From an uncultured Oscillospiraceae bacterium (lineage in GTDB: Bacteria > Bacillota > Clostridia > Oscillospirales > Oscillospiraceae): a stretch of 16,830 bases of DNA. This document shows positions 13,429 to 16,830 of this stretch, piece after piece. Every line of letters begins with the position of its first letter. The first letter of the stretch is position 1. A program made the translations under genes and the position numbers. The stretch covers positions 1 to 16,830 of the forward strand of contig CAKTQM010000037.1 of assembly GCA_934597125.1 (NCBI GenBank), given 5' to 3'. The notes beneath the pieces were generated by a model that was not told the DNA's origin, did not search any database, and saw only the letters and a list, made by a program, of their open reading frames with translations.

Positions 13429-14910
13429 TTACTTGTGATACAGCTTCTTGATCTCGTACCGCGCCTCGCAGCTGACGTTGATGCCCAGCCGCTTGTACAG
13501 CTTGATATCCTCCTCGGAGATGATCACCGTGAAATGGGCGTCACAGCCCCGCAGGTTTTTCAGCTGCGCCTGCACCATGGCCGCCAGCGGATTGGTCAGC
13601 CCCGAGATCGCCAGCGCCAGCAGCACCTCATCCGAGTGCAGCCGCGGATTGTGGTGTCCCAGATACTCAAGCTTCATTTTGCTGATGGGCTCGATCACCG
13701 ACGCGGGAATCAGATCCAGCTTGTGATCAATGCCCGCCAGACGTTTCAGCGCGTTCAGCAGCAGCGCCGCGGACGCCCCCAGCAGCGAGGAGGTCTTGCC
13801 CGTCACCACCGTGCCGTCCGGCAGCGTCAGCGCACCGGCCACCGTACCGGTCTCCTCCGCCTTCTTCAGGCTGGCCACCACCGAGGGGCACTGCTCCGGT
13901 GCCACATGGGCCTGCTGCATCAGCAGCTCCAGCTTGCGCACCACGCTCTCGTCGCACTTGCCCTTCACCCGGTCGCAGGCGGCGGTGTAGTACCGCCGCA
14001 CAATCTCGTGGCGGCTGGCCTGACAGCACACCTCGTCGTCCACAATGGCAAAGCCCGCCATGTTCACCCCCATGTCCGTGGGGGATTTATAGGGGGACTC
14101 CCCCTGGATCTTCTGGAACATGGCGTTCAGTACCGGAAAGACCTCCACGTCCCGATTGTAGTTCACCGTGGTCTCACCGTAGGCCTCCAGATGGAAGGGG
14201 TCGATCATGTTCACGTCGTTCAGATCGGCGGTGGCCGCCTCATAGGCCAGATTCACCGGATGCTTCAGCGGCAGGTTCCAGATGGGGAAGGTCTCATACT
14301 TTGCATACCCCGCCCGAATGCCCCGCTTGTGCTCGTGATACAGCTGGCTCAGGCAGGTGGCCATTTTGCCGCTGCCGGGGCCGGGCGCGGTGACCACCAC
14401 CACGCTGCGGCTGGTCTCGATGTACTCGTTGCGGCCCAGTCCCTCATCCGACACCACGTGCGCCACGTCGGAGGGATATCCCGCGATGGGATAGTGCCGG
14501 TAGCTCTTCACCCCCAGCGACTCCAGCCGCTTGATAAACGCCTCGGCGTTGGGCTGCCCCGCGTACTGGGTGATGACTACGCTGCCCACATAAAAGCCCA
14601 GCGACCGGAATACGTCGATCAACCGCAGCACATCCTCATCATACGAGATGCCCAGATCGCCCCGTATCTTGCTCTTTTCGATATCCCCCGCGCAGATCGC
14701 CACCACGATCTCCACCTCGTCCTTCATGGTACCCAGCATCCGGATCTTGCTGTCCGGCTGGAACCCCGGCAGCACGCGGCTGGCGTGATGGTCGTCAAAC
14801 AGCTTGCCGCCGAACTCCAGATACAGCTTACCGCCGAACTGCGCCCGGCGCTGGCGGATATGCTCGGCCTGCAAGGCCAGGTATTTCTCGTTGTCAAAAC
14901 CCACTTTCAT
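13429..14910 (-). CDS. DUF1846 domain-containing protein
   Basis: A 493-residue cytoplasmic protein that I recognise as DUF1846, a family frequent in Firmicutes and other anaerobes and without a settled function. It opens with MKVGFDNEKYLALQAEHI and the FGGKLYLEFGGKLFDDHHA region typical of the family. It has a P-loop-like PGPGSGK (residues 176-182) followed by MATCLSQLYHE, suggesting nucleotide binding, and the conserved FPIWNLPLKHPVNLAYEAA and DPFHLEAYG blocks. The length matches the family (about 490-505). A G-rich stretch precedes the ATG, though the ribosome site is not strong. A -10 TATAAT lies on the reverse strand at 14949-14944, inside a small GGGTAT-T-ATACCC inverted repeat; its -35 is poor. 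It appears monocistronic. Confidence 0.9.
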   Translation of the reverse strand: MKVGFDNEKYLALQAEHIRQRRAQFGGKLYLEFGGKLFDDHHASRVLPGFQPDSKIRMLGTMKDEVEIVVAICAGDIEKSKIRGDLGISYDEDVLRLIDVFRSLGFYVGSVVITQYAGQPNAEAFIKRLESLGVKSYRHYPIAGYPSDVAHVVSDEGLGRNEYIETSRSVVVVTAPGPGSGKMATCLSQLYHEHKRGIRAGYAKYETFPIWNLPLKHPVNLAYEAATADLNDVNMIDPFHLEAYGETTVNYNRDVEVFPVLNAMFQKIQGESPYKSPTDMGVNMAGFAIVDDEVCCQASRHEIVRRYYTAACDRVKGKCDESVVRKLELLMQQAHVAPEQCPSVVASLKKAEETGTVAGALTLPDGTVVTGKTSSLLGASAALLLNALKRLAGIDHKLDLIPASVIEPISKMKLEYLGHHNPRLHSDEVLLALAISGLTNPLAAMVQAQLKNLRGCDAHFTVIISEEDIKLYKRLGINVSCEARYEIKKLYHK

Positions 14911-14939
14911 CCCAATAAGCCCCCATTATTTAATATGGT

Positions 14940-14952
14940 GGGTATTATACCC
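14940..14952 (-). promoter_or_regulatory. -10 element and small inverted repeat before the DUF1846 gene
   Basis: The reverse-strand TATAAT is embedded in GGGTAT-T-ATACCC. The 17-base-upstream hexamer does not resemble TTGACA, so activation or another signal may be needed. Confidence 0.45.
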
Positions 14953-15041
14953 CATCCCGTCTCTATAGAAAAGCAATTTCGCCAAATTTCCCGCCCTGAA
15001 ATATGTAGAAATATTTCGTTGAATTTTAGCAAATCCCACCG

Positions 15042-15070
15042 TTGCTTTTTCCCTGCCAACGCGATATACT
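15042..15070 (+). promoter_or_regulatory. Promoter of the 66-residue protein gene
   Basis: TTGCTT (15042-15047), a 17-base spacer and TATACT (15065-15070) lie 34 bases upstream of the start codon. Confidence 0.75.
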
Positions 15071-15104
15071 AAAAAATACACCCCATTTTGAAGGAGGACG
15101 CTTT

Positions 15105-15305
15105 ATGACCCCCTATCGCTTCCACATCATGTGGCGCCGCATTAACGAGGAGGAGTTCCGCGACTTCTTCCAGACCAACGATATCTGCGAGGCCAAGGAC
15201 TTCGCCATGCGTCTGGCCTTTGACGAGACCAATGTGGTCTACGTGCAGGATGTCAAGCGTGACGAGCGCGTCCGCGATTTTGACGCGGAGGTTTACAAAA
15301 ATTAA
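15105..15305 (+). CDS. Small soluble protein, unrecognised
   Basis: A 66-residue protein with good support: its own promoter, AAGGAGG at 15091-15097, and an ATG 7 bases later. It is rich in Asp, Glu, Arg and aromatic residues, with predicted alternation of a strand (MTPYRFHIMWRRI), a helix (NEEEFRDFFQ) and further helix/strand pieces. It has no signal or membrane segment. I recognise no family. A longer in-frame reading from 15042 overlaps the promoter and is rejected. Confidence 0.75.
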   Translation: MTPYRFHIMWRRINEEEFRDFFQTNDICEAKDFAMRLAFDETNVVYVQDVKRDERVRDFDAEVYKN

Positions 15306-15321
15306 CCATTCATACTTTTTC

Positions 15322-15357
15322 CGCCTCTGCCCACACTATGTGCAGAGGTGATTTTTT
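15322..15357 (+). promoter_or_regulatory. Hairpin covering the ribosome site of the next gene
   Basis: CCTCTGC (15324-15330) pairs with GCAGAGG (15342-15348), followed by a T6 tract. It has the form of a terminator for the 66-residue gene, but its 3' arm also contains AGAGGTG, the only ribosome site for ATG 15358. It could therefore both end transcripts and mask that site. Confidence 0.55.
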
Positions 15358-15573
15358 ATGGAAAAGCATCCTTTCCCCCACGACGCCACGCCCGATGTTC
15401 ACGCCTTCACCTCTCCGCCGGAGAGCGTCAGGGATATCGTGAACATGTACGGCACCTATAACATCCAGCCCACCGCCGACACCGACAATCTGTTTCCTCT
15501 GATCGCGCCGGGCCTGCCCCGGCAGTGGCGGAAGATGAAGCTGGACAAACCGGATTTGAACGGTCTCTCCTGA
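15358..15573 (+). CDS. Small Pro/Asp-rich protein, unrecognised
   Basis: A 71-residue predicted soluble protein with many Pro, Asp and aromatic residues (HPFPHDATPDVHAF at the start, IAPGLPRQWRKM near the end) and no membrane segment. AGAGGTG lies 9 bases before the ATG. The composition and the ordered spacing of charged and aromatic residues look protein-like rather than random. I recognise no family with confidence. It lies 52 bases after the 66-residue gene and may be read from the same promoter if the intervening hairpin is leaky. An interspersed repeat follows. Confidence 0.6.
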   Translation: MEKHPFPHDATPDVHAFTSPPESVRDIVNMYGTYNIQPTADTDNLFPLIAPGLPRQWRKMKLDKPDLNGLS

Positions 15574-15596
15574 CGCGCAGGGGTTCTTGTACCGTC

Positions 15597-15676
15597 CGTA
15601 GGGGCGGGCGACTCTGCCCGCCCTGCCGGTAAACGCAGGCACCATCAATAGGGCCGGCAGAGTCGTCGGCCCCTAC
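15597..15676. repeat. Interspersed palindromic repeat, copy 2
   Basis: Arms at 15597-15616 and 15658-15676 match copy 1 with one or two changes (GGGCG for GGACG; GTCGGC for GTCCGC). The interior differs. The conserved ends and free interior are typical of a dispersed inverted-repeat element. Confidence 0.8.
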
Positions 15677-15715
15677 AAACGTCTACCGATCGTGCGGTGT
15701 TATATGCCCTCACTT

Positions 15716-15746
15716 AAAGTGTCCGCCTGATGCGGGCACTTTTTCT
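15716..15746 (+). terminator. Intrinsic terminator before the dehydratase locus
   Basis: AAAGTGTCCGC pairs with GCGGGCACTTT (one G-T pair) around the loop CTGAT and runs into TTTTT. Confidence 0.8.
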
Positions 15747-15833
15747 GCCATAAACTGTCGCTCACTTTCCTCATTTAAACTGCAACTCGGTATAATCCAC
15801 AAATAATTGTTAAAGAATTGTCACAATCCCTAA

Positions 15834-15862
15834 TTGACACATTTTTCACAAGGCCCTATAAT
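15834..15862 (+). promoter_or_regulatory. Consensus sigma-A promoter of the dehydratase locus
   Basis: TTGACA (15834-15839), a 17-base spacer and TATAAT (15857-15862) match the consensus fully. A second TATAAT at 15791-15796 lacks a good -35. Confidence 0.92.
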
Positions 15863-15869
15863 AGAATTA

Positions 15870-15886
15870 AACTGGTAAGACCAGTT
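15870..15886 (+). promoter_or_regulatory. FadR/PdhR-type operator
   Basis: The inverted repeat AACTGG-TAAGA-CCAGTT contains TGGT-N3-ACCA, the form bound by FadR-subfamily GntR repressors such as PdhR and LldR. It lies over the predicted transcript start, so binding would block the promoter. Confidence 0.7.
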
Positions 15887-15918
15887 CAAGTCATCCATCT
15901 GCTGAAAGGAGCGCCGCC

Positions 15919-16695
15919 ATGTATACGCTGGGCATTGACATCGGTTCCACCACCTCCAAATGTGTGATCCTGCGGGACGGCGCGTCCATCGCCGCCAAGA
16001 GCCTGCAGCTGGGCGGACTTGGCACCGACGGCCCCGAAGACGCCCTCTCCCAGCTGTGGCAGGAGAGCGGTTTGAAACGCGCCGACATGGCCCGCGTCAT
16101 CGTCACCGGCTATGGCCGCAATAAATTCGAAGGCGCCGACGGTGAGGTCAGTGAACTGACCTGCCACGCCCTGGGGGGCCGCTTCGTGTTCCCCGACCTG
16201 CGCACCGTCATCGACATCGGCGGTCAGGACGCCAAGATCATCTCCCTGACCCCTGACGGCCGCATGAGCAACTTCATCATGAACGACAAGTGCGCCGCCG
16301 GCACCGGCCGGTTTCTGGAGGTCATGGCCAACATCCTGCGGCTGGACATCGACGACTTGGGCGCCATCGCTGCCCAGAGCGATTCCCCCGCCGCCATCTC
16401 CAGCACCTGCACTGTTTTTGCCGAGTCCGAGGTCATCAGCCAGCTGGCAAACGGCACCAGCCGCCCCGATCTGGTGGCCGGTATCTGCCAGAGCGTAGCC
16501 ACCCGCGTGGCCTCTCTCGCCCGCCGCGCCGGTATCGTAGAGCGGGTGTGCATGTCCGGCGGCGTGGCCCGCAACGAGGCCGTCCGCCGCTATATGGCCC
16601 AGGCCCTGGCCGTGGAGATCTCCTATGATCCCCTGGCCCAGTATTTCGGCGCCATCGGCGCGGCGGTGTACGCCTGGAAGCAGGTCAACAAGTAA
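15919..16695 (+). CDS. 2-hydroxyacyl-CoA dehydratase activase (HgdC/BadF-type ATPase)
   Basis: This 258-residue ATPase of the ASKHA fold injects an electron, driven by ATP, into a 2-hydroxyacyl-CoA dehydratase to start its radical mechanism. Seen features: the phosphate-1 motif GIDIGSTTSK (5-14), the second nucleotide motif VIDIGGQDAK, C125 in NDKCAAGTGRF and C164 in SSTCTVFAESEV (the two ligands per subunit of the [4Fe-4S] cluster bridging the homodimer), and the adenosine-binding MSGGVARNEAV. The length is typical. AAAGGAG precedes the ATG. It is first in an operon with a probable dehydratase subunit 62 bases downstream and is read from a consensus promoter with a FadR-type site. The substrate could be lactoyl-, 2-hydroxyglutaryl-, 2-hydroxyisocaproyl- or phenyllactyl-CoA. 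Confidence 0.95.
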   Translation: MYTLGIDIGSTTSKCVILRDGASIAAKSLQLGGLGTDGPEDALSQLWQESGLKRADMARVIVTGYGRNKFEGADGEVSELTCHALGGRFVFPDLRTVIDIGGQDAKIISLTPDGRMSNFIMNDKCAAGTGRFLEVMANILRLDIDDLGAIAAQSDSPAAISSTCTVFAESEVISQLANGTSRPDLVAGICQSVATRVASLARRAGIVERVCMSGGVARNEAVRRYMAQALAVEISYDPLAQYFGAIGAAVYAWKQVNK

Positions 16696-16757
16696 GTGAG
16701 CAAGTGAAAAGACACTTCATGATATTAAGAGGACAGAAGAATTAAGGAGGAACAAAC

Positions 16758-16830
16758 ATGGCAGAAGAAGTGAAGAAGGCCCCCCGTCCGGTGGATCCCA
16801 ACTCCGCCAAGTACAAGCTGGGCAAGATCG
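16758..16830 (+). CDS. Start of a probable 2-hydroxyacyl-CoA dehydratase subunit (partial)
   Basis: Only 24 codons are inside the window (MAEEVKKAPRPVDPNSAKYK and four more). AAGGAGG lies 8 bases before the ATG. The position directly after an activase is where the alpha or beta subunit of the dehydratase is usually encoded, and a charged, Pro/Asn/Ala/Lys-rich opening is compatible with it. The identity rests on context. Confidence 0.55.
   Translation, partial: MAEEVKKAPRPVDPNSAKYKLGKI

Noticed and set aside
13435..15072. 545-residue forward open frame
   Set aside because: It lies antisense to the DUF1846 gene; it is His/Gln/Arg-rich with low protein-like character, an artefact of high GC.

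Overview
The window is GC-rich, low-repeat bacterial DNA with strong Shine-Dalgarno sites, consensus sigma-A promoters and tidy intrinsic terminators. SepF and a DivIVA-domain protein, a SpoIIID-type sporulation regulator, a DUF1846 protein and an acyl-CoA dehydratase activase point to an anaerobic, spore-forming member of the Clostridia. My best guess is an Oscillospiraceae-type gut bacterium; this is inference from gene content and codon style, not a database match.

Layout. Positions 1-1150 hold the end of a division cluster (sepF, then a divIVA-like gene) closed by a terminator, followed by a stand-alone HAD-family hydrolase (1205-2080). Positions 2135-7886 are a reverse-strand surface-protein region: a 487-residue secreted beta-helix-like protein (2229-3692), then a two-gene unit of a small two-helix membrane protein (7557-7886) translationally coupled to a 1076-residue adhesin-like protein with Listeria-Bacteroides (InlB) repeats, an Ig-like domain and a QKTGD-type C-terminal anchor (4330-7560). 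Between the two surface loci lies a forward-strand stub of a polysaccharide deacetylase, cut off just after its first catalytic motif.

Positions 8090-11151 are a forward accessory strip. A consensus promoter followed immediately by nested palindromes leads into a TetR-family regulator overlapping a small Cys-rich KTR-type protein. Then come an isochorismatase-fold hydrolase flanked by two copies of a ~42-bp leader-like repeat, a 47-residue membrane peptide, a Cys-rich DUF3795-type protein and an unrecognised lipoprotein. Some of these genes may share transcripts, but only the TetR/KTR coupling is seen directly.

From 11218 the window returns to general functions: a class-I glutamine amidotransferase-like hydrolase (reverse), tRNA-Ser(CGA), an HpcH/HpaI-type aldolase, spoIIID with an odd start, a DUF1846 protein (reverse) and two small unrecognised proteins. 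Two copies of a palindromic interspersed repeat (13273-13350, 15597-15676) sit in the gaps. The window closes with a fermentation locus: a consensus promoter overlaid by a TGGT-N3-ACCA palindrome of the FadR/PdhR type, the acyl-CoA dehydratase activase, and the first 24 codons of what is probably a dehydratase subunit.

I see no complete phage, transposase, CRISPR array or clearly new defence system. The most worthwhile leads are the nested TetR-site palindromes, the FadR-type operator on the dehydratase locus, the atypical spoIIID start, the duplicated leader around the isochorismatase gene and the two-hairpin leader of the beta-helix surface protein.
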